A stretch of DNA of 64,000 bases from Clostridium kluyveri DSM 555 (GTDB lineage: Bacteria; Bacillota; Clostridia; Clostridiales; Clostridiaceae). The stretch spans positions 2,170,001 to 2,234,000 of the forward strand of contig NC_009706.1 of NCBI RefSeq assembly GCF_000016505.1, written 5' to 3'. Below, piece by piece: positions 12,504 to 20,309 of this stretch (position 1 is its first letter; each line of letters opens with the position of its first letter). The position numbers were made by a program, and so were the translations under genes. Under the pieces are notes generated by a model. That model did not search any database. It saw nothing but the letters and a program-made list of their open reading frames with translations, and was not told the DNA's origin.

Positions 12504-14453
12504 CTAAAATTCTGCATGTTTGTACATATATTTTTTTCTAGGTGCCACCACGTCTCCCATGAGCAAAGACACCATTTTTTCTGCCTTTATCACATCATCT
12601 ATAGTTATCTGCTGCAGTGTTCTACTTTCAGGATTTAAAGTAGTATCCCAGAGCTGATCCGGATTCATCTCTCCAAGACCTTTATATCTCTGTATCAAAG
12701 CTTTAGGACCTATTTCTCTTTTTGCCTGCAGGAGCTGATTATCACTGTAGGCATACTTTACTACCTCCTTGCCTCTTACCTGTTTATACACCTTATAAAG
12801 GGGAGGCAGTGCGATATAAAGATGTCCATTTAAAATAAGTTCTCTCATATATCTATATATGTAAGTCATCCAAAGGGCTCTTATATGATACCCATCTACA
12901 TCTGCATCACTTAATATTATTATTTTGTCATATTTAAGATCTTTTTCATTATAATTTTTCAGTATCCCCGTACCTATGGCAGTATTAAATATTTTTAACT
13001 CCTCACTGCCTAGAACATTTTCAAGTTTTTGTTTTTCTGTATTCATTATTTTGCCCTTAGAAGGCATTATAGTCTGAAACCTTCTGTCTCTGGCCTGTTT
13101 TGCAGATCCACCTGCCGAATCTCCTTCCACCACTATAAACTCACATTTTGAAGAATCTTTTAAAGTACATACTGCAATCTTACCTGCAAGAGGTGCCGCC
13201 CCTTTACCTATTTTCTTCTTTTCCGCATCATTTATCTTTTTTATTTTTTCTCTCCTTGCGGCAGCATGAAGGGCATTATTTATTATAATAGAAGCAGTAT
13301 TTTTGTTATCCTCTATCCATTCTGAAAGTTTAGTATAGGAAAGCTCATTCATTATAGTATATGCTTCACTATTTCCAAGCTTTGTCTTAGTCTGACCTTC
13401 AAACACGGGATTGTTTATACTCACCTTAACTATAGCTGTCATTCCCTCTCTCAAGTCTTCTCCTTCAAATTCCCTGTCTTTTTCCTTTATCAAGTTTAAC
13501 TTTTTAGCCCATTCCTTAAAGGCTCTGGTCATACCTGTTTTAAATCCACTTTCATGAGTTCCAGACTCTGTAGTTGGAATATTATTTACGTAACTTGCTA
13601 TGTGATATGTAGTAGAATCTGTAAACTGTATACACACCTCCCCTTTCATTTTTATGCCTTCAACACTTCTCTCTCCTTGAAATAATATAGGCTCTTTGTG
13701 AAGAGGTGTTTTGCTTTCATTTAAATATTCTATAAAGTCTAAAAGTCCTCTATCTGAGTGATATTCTTTTTCAACTTTATTTTTTTCTTCCCAATGTATA
13801 AGTTTCAAAGTTATACCTTTATTCTGAAAAGCCAGTTCTTTAAGTCTTTCTTCTATTATGTCCAATTTGAAATCTACTGTAGAAAACACCTTGTTATCCG
13901 GCATAAATGTTACTTTAGTTCCCGTATCATCAGTATTTCCTATTATTTCAAGGCCTGTTACAGGAGTTCCCGGCATGATTTTTTTAAGTGTGCTATCATA
14001 GGCATATTCAAATTTCTGTTTATATATATGTCCATTTTGTTTTACTTCAACTTCCATCCAACTGGAAAGGGCATTTACTACCGCTCCTCCAACTCCATGG
14101 AGTCCTCCAGAAGTCTTATATATATCATTATTAAATTTACCTCCTGTGTGAAGGGACGTAAACACCATTTCAACTCCATTTTTTTTGGTTACAGGATGGG
14201 TTCCCGTAGGTATCCCCCTGCCATTATCTATTACAGACACACTTCCATCTTCATTCAATATGACACATACCTTATCTCCAAATCCATTGGAAATCTCATC
14301 TATGGAATTATCTAGTATTTCCCATATGCAATGGTGGAGACCTTTGCTGCCGGTAGATCCTATATACATACCTGGCCTGACACGTACTGGTTCAAGTTTT
14401 TCTAATGAAGTTAATGAATTAACATCATAAACGCTGCTTATTTTATCTCCCAC
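12504..14453 (-). CDS. parE: DNA topoisomerase IV subunit B
   Basis: This is the ATPase subunit of a type IIA topoisomerase, 649 residues. GHKL motifs are present: EILDNSIDEISNGF near residue 46, DNGRGIPTGTHP near 77 and GGLHGVGGAVVNAL near 117. The Toprim domain has EGDSAGGSAKQARDR near 443, PSKGKIMNTEK near 465 and DADVDGYHIRALW near 520. The C-terminal QRYKGLGEMNPDQLWDTT near 608 contacts subunit A. The start is GTG behind GGAGGAA. It precedes parC by 180 bases, mostly filled by a palindromic repeat. A gyrB identity cannot be fully excluded from one window. Confidence 0.88.
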   Translation of the reverse strand: MGDKISSVYDVNSLTSLEKLEPVRVRPGMYIGSTGSKGLHHCIWEILDNSIDEISNGFGDKVCVILNEDGSVSVIDNGRGIPTGTHPVTKKNGVEMVFTSLHTGGKFNNDIYKTSGGLHGVGGAVVNALSSWMEVEVKQNGHIYKQKFEYAYDSTLKKIMPGTPVTGLEIIGNTDDTGTKVTFMPDNKVFSTVDFKLDIIEERLKELAFQNKGITLKLIHWEEKNKVEKEYHSDRGLLDFIEYLNESKTPLHKEPILFQGERSVEGIKMKGEVCIQFTDSTTYHIASYVNNIPTTESGTHESGFKTGMTRAFKEWAKKLNLIKEKDREFEGEDLREGMTAIVKVSINNPVFEGQTKTKLGNSEAYTIMNELSYTKLSEWIEDNKNTASIIINNALHAAARREKIKKINDAEKKKIGKGAAPLAGKIAVCTLKDSSKCEFIVVEGDSAGGSAKQARDRRFQTIMPSKGKIMNTEKQKLENVLGSEELKIFNTAIGTGILKNYNEKDLKYDKIIILSDADVDGYHIRALWMTYIYRYMRELILNGHLYIALPPLYKVYKQVRGKEVVKYAYSDNQLLQAKREIGPKALIQRYKGLGEMNPDQLWDTTLNPESRTLQQITIDDVIKAEKMVSLLMGDVVAPRKKYMYKHAEF

Positions 14454-14485
14454 AAAATTCCTCCTTCAAATACTAAGCTGTTCTA

Positions 14486-14519
14486 AGAAAAAATACCCTC
14501 TATTTGTTAAAGAAGGTAT
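14486..14519 (-). terminator. Terminator of the histidine kinase/response regulator operon
   Basis: A 9-bp stem (ATACCTTCT / AGAGGGTAT on the minus strand, one G-U pair) is followed by six T. It lies between the kinase stop and parE. Confidence 0.7.
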
Positions 14520-14564
14520 GCAACTTTAAAATTATTATATAAATAATACTCAGAACATGCAAAT

Positions 14565-15743
14565 TTATTTTACAGGAAAGGTGATTTTTATAACTGTTCC
14601 TATATCAAGTTCACTCCATACATCTATTGTACCCTGATGCATATCAAGTATCCATTTTGCAATAGAAAGTCCAAGTCCTGTACCTCCGCTGGATTTTGTT
14701 CTTGACTTATCTGCTCTATAAAACCTTTCGAATATATGGGGAATGTGCTCTTTGGAAATGCCTATACCTGTATCTGCTACGGTTATAACAGCAGTATTTG
14801 TATGCTGTATAAAATGGGAATCTAGTTTGATGGTTCCCCCTTTTTTAGTGTATTTGATGCTATTATCCATAAATATCCTTAGTGCCTCTTTAATAAGCTT
14901 CCTATCTGCGTATACACTAAATTTTTCATTATGATCACTTTCTATGTGGTGATCTTTATGGACTAATTTTGTCTCTCTTATCAATTCATTAATAAGTTCA
15001 CTAAGTATAAAATCTTCCTTTTCAACTTTTTGAGCGTTTTTATCTCCCCTTGCAAGGAATAAGAGCTTTTCCACTAGCTCCTTCATGTTTTCCGATTCAC
15101 TTTTAATTGCATTAATGGATTCTTCTAGAACTTCCCTGTCATTCTTTCCCCACCTGTACAGAAGATTTGCATATCCTTGAATTACAGAAATGGGAGTTCT
15201 TAGTTCATGAGATGCATCGGATACAAATTGATTCTGTTGTTCTACAGAACTTTCAATTCTGTCCAGCATTTCATTAAATGTCTTTGCAAGGTCCTTTAAT
15301 TCATTTTTTGAACCCTTTACATTGAGACGTTTATCCAGGGCATTTATAGATATTTCCCTTACAGTATCTGTCATACTTTTTAACGGAGATAAAAATTTTT
15401 TACTGGCTTTTGAAACTACAATGGCAATGATAAATAATCCTATAACATTGGATATAAATATAATACCTCCTAAAATCGACATATAATCATCATTTATTCC
15501 CTTATCTATATAGTATTTGAAGCTGGCCATTATACAAACTCCTATTAGTGAGAAAACCATGATGAAACTAAATACATAAGTTATTGTAATTTTAAAAGTT
15601 AATGAAAATCTAAATTTTTCTAAAATATTCCAAGCAATATCTTCTATAAGATCATATGAAAATTTAAAAATCATCTTTGAAAATGAAAATAGTATTTTTA
15701 TGATTTTAAACAGTATTTTATACAGAGGTTTTCTATTATTCAT
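14565..15743 (-). CDS. OmpR-family sensor histidine kinase
   Basis: This membrane kinase of 392 residues has two membrane segments near residues 53-75 and 88-110 separated by only a short loop, so there is little extracellular sensing domain. A HAMP linker follows, then the H-box SDASHELRTPISVIQGY, N-box FMDNSIKYTKKGG, G1 VADTGIGI, F-box IFERFYRADKSR and G2 GGTGLGLSIAKW. I place the start at the ATG at 15743, which overlaps the stop of the upstream response regulator by 8 bases. The longer frame to 15806 would run 70 bases into the regulator. The overlap implies translational coupling. The signal sensed is unknown. Confidence 0.92.
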   Translation of the reverse strand: MNNRKPLYKILFKIIKILFSFSKMIFKFSYDLIEDIAWNILEKFRFSLTFKITITYVFSFIMVFSLIGVCIMASFKYYIDKGINDDYMSILGGIIFISNVIGLFIIAIVVSKASKKFLSPLKSMTDTVREISINALDKRLNVKGSKNELKDLAKTFNEMLDRIESSVEQQNQFVSDASHELRTPISVIQGYANLLYRWGKNDREVLEESINAIKSESENMKELVEKLLFLARGDKNAQKVEKEDFILSELINELIRETKLVHKDHHIESDHNEKFSVYADRKLIKEALRIFMDNSIKYTKKGGTIKLDSHFIQHTNTAVITVADTGIGISKEHIPHIFERFYRADKSRTKSSGGTGLGLSIAKWILDMHQGTIDVWSELDIGTVIKITFPVK

Positions 15744-16431
15744 ACCTAAATTGATACCCCAATCCACGAATGGTATATATATACTTTTTGTTGAATTTAT
15801 CATCAATTTTACTTCTTAAATAACGAATATACACATCTACTATATTTGTATCCCCTAAATAATCATATCCCCAGACTTTTTCTAGGATATTTTCTCTGGA
15901 AAGTGCAATATCTTTATTTACCATTAAATATTTTAAAAGATCAAATTCCTTTTTTGTTAAATCTATTCCTGAATTTTCATATGTAACAATATGTCTGCCA
16001 ATATCCATTTGCAGACTACCTGCGTTAATAATATTATTAACTTTTACATTATTATTGCTTTTATGTTTAAACACCACCCTAATTCTTGCAAGAAGTTCCT
16101 CTATAGCAAAGGGTTTTGTCATATAATCCTCTGCACCTATATCAAGTCCCATAACCTTATCCATAATCTCATCCTTTGCAGTAAGCATGATAACGGGAAT
16201 TTCCGAGATTTGCCTGAGTCTTCTAAGTACTTCCATTCCATTGAGGGAGGGAAGCATAACATCAAGTATTATAAGGTCATAGCCTCCTTTTAAGGCTTTT
16301 TCCAATCCCACTCTCCCATCTCCAGTCTGATCAACCATATACCCTTCATGTTCAAGTTCCAGCTGAACAAATCTGGCTATTTTTATTTCATCTTCAACAA
16401 TAAGAATTTTTTTACAGGCCATTATATACAC
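15736..16431 (-). CDS. OmpR/PhoB-type response regulator
   Basis: This 231-residue transcription factor is the partner of the overlapping kinase. The receiver domain has KKILIVEDEIKIARF at the start, the phosphoacceptor Asp in LIILDVMLPSLNG near residue 56 and the conserved Lys in TAKDE and TKPFAIEELLARI. The C-terminal winged helix (about residues 135-230) ends with IYTIRGLGYQFRYE, typical of DNA-binding members. The target genes are not evident here; the neighbours parE and a small membrane protein have no obvious link. Confidence 0.94.
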   Translation of the reverse strand: MYIMACKKILIVEDEIKIARFVQLELEHEGYMVDQTGDGRVGLEKALKGGYDLIILDVMLPSLNGMEVLRRLRQISEIPVIMLTAKDEIMDKVMGLDIGAEDYMTKPFAIEELLARIRVVFKHKSNNNVKVNNIINAGSLQMDIGRHIVTYENSGIDLTKKEFDLLKYLMVNKDIALSRENILEKVWGYDYLGDTNIVDVYIRYLRSKIDDKFNKKYIYTIRGLGYQFRYE

Positions 16432-16437
16432 CCCTTT

Positions 16438-16465
16438 TCAGTTCACAATTCACAGTTCACAATCT
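16438..16465. repeat. Copy of dispersed GTGAATTGTGAACTG-type repeat
   Basis: CAGTTCACAATTCACAGTTC lies immediately upstream of the response regulator start. It matches the copies near 5431, 12341, 12440 and 28410. Confidence 0.6.
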
Positions 16466-16510
16466 ATTGTACTTAGTGTATGCTAAATTCATTATACTAT
16501 AAAATTTAGA

Positions 16511-16539
16511 GCCTGCTTTATGAAAAATCACAAGCAGGC
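16511..16539 (-). terminator. Hairpin downstream of the UBA-like membrane protein gene
   Basis: Perfect 8-bp arms GCCTGCTT / AAGCAGGC surround a 13-base loop. The run after the stem is CTCTAAATTTTAT, a poor T-tract, so termination is likely but not certain. Confidence 0.5.
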
Positions 16540-16545
16540 CCCGGT

Positions 16546-17007
16546 TTAGGCATTATTAAATTCTTTTGTTATTTTATCTTTGACATCTGTGACTACATTT
16601 GTAACCTTGTCTATTTTTCTGTTGATATCTAAATCTTCTCCATTTTCTCTATGAAATTTTATTTTACAACCTGTAACTAGGGCAATTATAAGGGATACTA
16701 TTGCCACTGGCATTGCCACTATAACAAGTATTGCTGCTAAAGTAGATGGTATATTCAATATGGTCTTTTTATCCTTTGATATTACAAATTTTATTTTATT
16801 GGCCCTAGTAATCAATCTTTTTACTTTTCCCATAAAATCTGAATTGCCAGCACATTCCTTTTCCGGTTTAATCTTATCTTGTTCTTCAAGATAGGAAAGT
16901 GCTTCAACTATATCCCCATTACATTTTTCCAGTGCCTCTTTTGCTTCTTTATATCCTACATTAGCTCTTCTCCTCAATAGGTCAATCTGTTCAATACTAA
17001 TTGACAT
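16546..17007 (-). CDS. UBA-like/DUF4342 domain small membrane protein
   Basis: This is a 153-residue protein. Residues 1-45 form a UBA/TS-N-like three-helix unit (QIDLLRRRANVGYKEAKEAL, then NGDIVEALSYLEEQ) of the kind found at the start of EF-Ts. The middle is basic, with KKTILNIPSTLAAILVIVAM leading into one hydrophobic membrane span at about residues 84-112. This matches the DUF4342 arrangement of unknown function. I start it at the ATG at 17007 behind TTGGAGGAA; the first in-frame TTG lies inside that ribosome site. It is divergent from cooS, with 308 bases between the two starts. Confidence 0.75.
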   Translation of the reverse strand: MSISIEQIDLLRRRANVGYKEAKEALEKCNGDIVEALSYLEEQDKIKPEKECAGNSDFMGKVKRLITRANKIKFVISKDKKTILNIPSTLAAILVIVAMPVAIVSLIIALVTGCKIKFHRENGEDLDINRKIDKVTNVVTDVKDKITKEFNNA

Positions 17008-17203
17008 TTTAAATTCCTCCAATTCATTTTTACTATGATATTAAACTTTTTTATCTGCAAATACTTTTTATAGTTATATGATAAAGATTAATGATTAAAA
17101 CAAAATTAGTAAAAGATTAAAATCTCATTAGAAAATTAACACAAAAATATATTACATCAATAAAGATTATTCTTAAAGCTTCTTTTTTTCTTCGTATTTA
17201 TTA

Positions 17204-17232
17204 TTGACAAAAATTTTTAAAAGCTTTATATT
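17204..17232 (+). promoter_or_regulatory. Sigma-A type promoter of cooS
   Basis: TTGACA (17204-17209), a 17-base spacer and TATATT (17227-17232) lie about 85 bases ahead of the cooS start. The ribosome site CTAGGAGG at 17301-17308 precedes the ATG at 17316. Confidence 0.8.
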
Positions 17233-17315
17233 AAATTTATGGATAAATGATATTTATAAATCATATATATCGAATAATAAGTATTATTATAAGAATATAA
17301 CTAGGAGGTTTTATT

Positions 17316-19196
17316 ATGTCAAATAACAAAATTTGTGAATCAGCAGATAAAGTATTAGAAAATTTCATAAGTTCTCTAGATAATGTACAAACTTCACACC
17401 ATAGAGTGGACAGTCAGAAAATCAAATGTGGTTTTGGACAACTGGGAGTATGCTGTAAACTATGTGCCAATGGTCCCTGTAGAATAACCCCTACATCTCC
17501 AAAAGGAATATGTGGTGCTAATGCAGATACCATAGTTGCCAGAAATTTTCTACGGGCTGTAGCTGCAGGAAGTGGCTGTTATATTCATATAGTAGAAAAT
17601 ACAGCTAGGAATGTGAAATCCCTTGGAGAAGCCCGTGGGGAAATAAAGGGAATGAATGCCTTAAATAATTTAGCAGAAAAACTAGGTATAACAGAACCTG
17701 ACCTCCACAAAAAAGCTGTCTTAGTAGCGGATGAAGTATTGAAAGATTTATATAAACCAAAGTTTGAAAAAATGGAAGTTATAAACAAAATAGCCTATGC
17801 ACCTAGACTTAAGAATTGGGAAGAATTAAATATAATGCCTGGAGGTGCAAAATCAGAAGTTTTTGATGGCGTAGTAGAGACTTCCACAAATCTAAATAGT
17901 GATCCTGTCAACATGCTTTTAACCTGTTTAAAGCTTGGAATATCCACTGGAATTTACGGTCTTACCCTTACTAATTTATTAAACGACATCATTTTAGGTG
18001 AACCTGAAATAAGACCTGCAAAGGTTGGTTTTAAAGTAGTAGACTCAGATTATATAAACTTGATGATAACAGGTCATCAGCACTCCATGATTGCCCATCT
18101 TCAGGATAAACTCATAGAACCTGAAGTTATCAAAAAAGCTCAGGCAATCGGTGCCAAAGGCTTTAGATTAGTAGGCTGTACTTGTGTGGGACAGGATTTA
18201 CAATTGAGGGGCAAACACTATACTGAAGTTTTTTCAGGTCATGCTGGAAATAATTTTACAAGTGAAGCTCTAATAGCTACAGGAGGTATAGACGCCATAG
18301 TATCAGAATTTAACTGTACTCTTCCCGGTATTGAGCCAATAACTGATAAGTTCCTGGTTAAAATGATATGCCTTGATGATGTAAGTAAAAAATCCAATGC
18401 AGAATATGTAGAATACTCCTACAACGATAGAGAAAAAATAAGCAGTCATATTATAGATGAAGCACTTGAAAGCTATAAGGAAAGAAGAGCTAAGATTAAA
18501 ATTAATATTCCTAAAAATCATGGTTTTGATGATGTAATAACTGGTGTAAGTGAAACTTCTCTTAGAGAATTTTTAGGAGGCAGTTGGAAACCTCTTGTAG
18601 ATCTCATAGCCTCCGGAAAAATAAAAGGTGTAGCGGGAATAGTAGGCTGCTCAAATCTAACTGCCAAAGGCCATGATGTATTTACAGTAGAACTTGCAAA
18701 AGAACTTATAAAGAGAAATATAATTATTCTCTCTGCAGGGTGCTCCAGCGGCGGTCTTGAAAATGTGGGGCTTATGTCACCTGGTGCTGCAGAACTTGCG
18801 GGAGACAGTTTAAAGGAAGTATGTAAAAGCCTTGGCATACCTCCTGTATTAAATTTTGGTCCTTGTCTTGCCATTGGAAGACTTGAAATTGTGGCAAAGG
18901 AATTGGCAGAGTACTTGAATATAGATATTCCTCAGCTTCCACTAGTTCTTTCAGCCCCTCAGTGGCTTGAAGAACAAGCTCTTGCAGATGGAAGTTTCGG
19001 ACTTGCACTTGGGATTCCTCTTCATCTTGCCATATCCCCATTCATAGGAGGAAGTAAAGTTGTTACAAAAGTTCTCTGTGAAGATATGGTAAACCTTACA
19101 GGTGGAAAACTTATAGTGGAGGACGATATAGTAAAAGCTGCGGATAAATTAGAAGAAACCATACTTGAAAGAAGAAAAAGTTTAGGTCTTAATTAA
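17316..19196 (+). CDS. cooS: Anaerobic Ni-Fe carbon monoxide dehydrogenase catalytic subunit
   Basis: The enzyme interconverts CO and CO2 and passes electrons to ferredoxin. All metal ligands can be located in its 626 residues. Cys38 and Cys46 are the inter-subunit D-cluster. Cys47, Cys50, Cys55 and Cys66 are the B-cluster. His254, Cys290, Cys334, Cys445, Cys476 and Cys517 fit the Ni-Fe C-cluster. Two local variants stand out: the usual CCTGNE around the fifth C-cluster ligand reads TCVGQD, and the last two B-cluster cysteines are closer together than usual. The gene is intact and strongly expressed by its signals, yet the two genes that follow, normally its electron partners, are broken. No acetyl-CoA synthase genes adjoin it. 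Confidence 0.95.
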   Translation: MSNNKICESADKVLENFISSLDNVQTSHHRVDSQKIKCGFGQLGVCCKLCANGPCRITPTSPKGICGANADTIVARNFLRAVAAGSGCYIHIVENTARNVKSLGEARGEIKGMNALNNLAEKLGITEPDLHKKAVLVADEVLKDLYKPKFEKMEVINKIAYAPRLKNWEELNIMPGGAKSEVFDGVVETSTNLNSDPVNMLLTCLKLGISTGIYGLTLTNLLNDIILGEPEIRPAKVGFKVVDSDYINLMITGHQHSMIAHLQDKLIEPEVIKKAQAIGAKGFRLVGCTCVGQDLQLRGKHYTEVFSGHAGNNFTSEALIATGGIDAIVSEFNCTLPGIEPITDKFLVKMICLDDVSKKSNAEYVEYSYNDREKISSHIIDEALESYKERRAKIKINIPKNHGFDDVITGVSETSLREFLGGSWKPLVDLIASGKIKGVAGIVGCSNLTAKGHDVFTVELAKELIKRNIIILSAGCSSGGLENVGLMSPGAAELAGDSLKEVCKSLGIPPVLNFGPCLAIGRLEIVAKELAEYLNIDIPQLPLVLSAPQWLEEQALADGSFGLALGIPLHLAISPFIGGSKVVTKVLCEDMVNLTGGKLIVEDDIVKAADKLEETILERRKSLGLN

Positions 19197-19215
19197 AATT
19201 TAAAGGGTGGTTTTT

Positions 19216-19465
19216 ATGAAAAGGATAATGATAAATAAAGATTTATGTACCGGATGCTTAAACTGCACCTTGGCCTGTATGGCACAGCACAACAAAAATG
19301 GTAAATCCTTTTTTGATATGGATCTTGAGGACATTTCTCTTGAAAGCAGAAATCATATATCCAAAGGTGAAATGCGATTTGTGCGGTGATAGAGATACTC
19401 CAAGATGTGTTGAAAATTGTCCTACGGGAGCAATTTATATGGAAAAGGAGGAAGGGCTTTTATGA
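19216..19465 (+). pseudogene. cooF: Remnant of CooF-like polyferredoxin (internal deletion plus frameshift)
   Basis: From an ATG at 19216 behind AAAGGGTGG the frame reads MKRIMINKDLCTGCLNCTLA and continues for about 48 residues to SRNHISK, then runs into a stop at 19389. From about 19365 another frame gives KCDLCGDRDTPRCVENCPTG and ends with a TGA at 19465. Together these are the first and last parts of a CooF protein, which normally has four [4Fe-4S] motifs. The central two cluster motifs are absent. An internal deletion at about 19358-19368 that also shifted the frame explains this best. The TGA overlaps the next ATG as ATGA, so the original coupling is still visible. Confidence 0.85.
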
Positions 19466-19963
19466 AGAATTTAATAAAAAAACTGCACCCCAACAAATAT
19501 TTGATAATAGGAGCCAATGCCGCTGGAATAAATGCCGCCAAAACCTTGAGAAGACTAGACAGTAATTCCCGCATAACAATTATTTCAAAAGACAAAAGTG
19601 TTTATTCAAGGTGCATGCTCCACAGAGTACTTGATGGAAGGTGTACGTCCTAATATAGACTTTATAAAAAATATGGATATAAAAGCTGAAAAGGGAATTT
19701 TAATAGATAAGCACTGCAAAACTACAGTGGATCATATATATGTAGCAGGAGATGTGACCTTCACTGCACCAATATGGCCCATAGCAGTAAAACAAGGTAT
19801 AATCGCCGCTTACAACATGGCATCTATAAAAAAAGAACTGGATGATAATTTTGGCATGAAAAATTCTATGAATTTACTTGGGGTTCCCTGTGTATCCCTT
19901 GGGAAAGCCAATGCTGCCAATGTGAATGAAAATGGTGAATACAGCTATAAATTGAGCGTATAA
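19462..19963 (+). pseudogene. Remnant of FAD-dependent NAD(P)H oxidoreductase (internal deletion plus frameshift)
   Basis: The N-terminal frame from the ATG at 19462 gives an FAD-binding unit (YLIIGANAAGINAAKTLRRL, then ISKDKSVYSRCMLHRVLDG). It breaks near 19635. A second frame continues with EGVRPNIDFIKNMDIKAEKG and then DHIYVAGDVTFTAPIWPIA to the stop at 19963. These are the first and last parts of a pyridine nucleotide-disulfide oxidoreductase. The whole NAD-binding middle is missing, leaving about 165 residues where about 400 are usual. In CO-utilising clostridia such a gene follows cooS-cooF and links CO oxidation to NAD(P)H. It cannot be functional as read. Confidence 0.85.
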
Positions 19964-19968
19964 ATAAT

Positions 19969-20015
19969 GGGAACTGTATAAAAGGTTTATTTATATTTTT
20001 ATACAGTTCCCTTAT
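19969..20015. terminator. Strong hairpin terminator between convergent cooS and feo regions
   Basis: Perfect 15-bp arms (GGGAACTGTATAAAA at 19969-19983 and its complement at 19997-20011) surround a 13-base loop. It lies between the oxidoreductase remnant and feoC, which converge, and may serve both. Confidence 0.75.
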
Positions 20016-20066
20016 TATCAAATTACACAATTCTTATTTCGTAGAAGCCCGGAATTTTTCAATCTT

Positions 20067-20294
20067 TCATGGCAGTTTACTGATTTCCCACATAACTGGA
20101 TTCCATCTGTTTTTAATGCAGTCTTCACGATGGGAACAGCCTACATTAACAATTACTCTTTTAATATACTCTTGATTTTCAAGATACTCAAGCTGTGCTT
20201 TTACAATGGCTACATCTGTTTTTAACATATCTGCAATATCTTCTAGGGAATGGGTTTCTCCCTGATTAAATATATTTAATAATTTAATCAACAT
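20067..20294 (-). CDS. FeoC-like winged-helix protein
   Basis: This 75-residue protein is predicted to be a small winged helix: a helix-turn-helix part (HSLEDIADMLKTDVAIVKAQ) followed by LEYLENQEYIKRVIVNVGCS. Only two cysteines are present (GCSHREDC), fewer than in enterobacterial FeoC. It is the last gene of feoA-feoB-feoC, 15 bases after the feoB stop, and probably modulates FeoB amount or its own operon. Family assignment rests on size, fold pattern and position. Confidence 0.8.
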   Translation of the reverse strand: MLIKLLNIFNQGETHSLEDIADMLKTDVAIVKAQLEYLENQEYIKRVIVNVGCSHREDCIKNRWNPVMWEISKLP

Positions 20295-20309
20295 AAAAAA
20301 TTCCCCCTC

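Noticed and set aside
15744-15806. 21-residue extension of the histidine kinase
   Set aside because: It runs 70 bases into the response regulator; the ATG at 15743 overlapping the regulator stop is the coupled start.
19417-19653. Separate small gene ending in RVLDGRCTS
   Set aside because: Its sequence is the N-terminal part of an FAD oxidoreductase whose C-terminal part continues in another frame; treated as one pseudogene.
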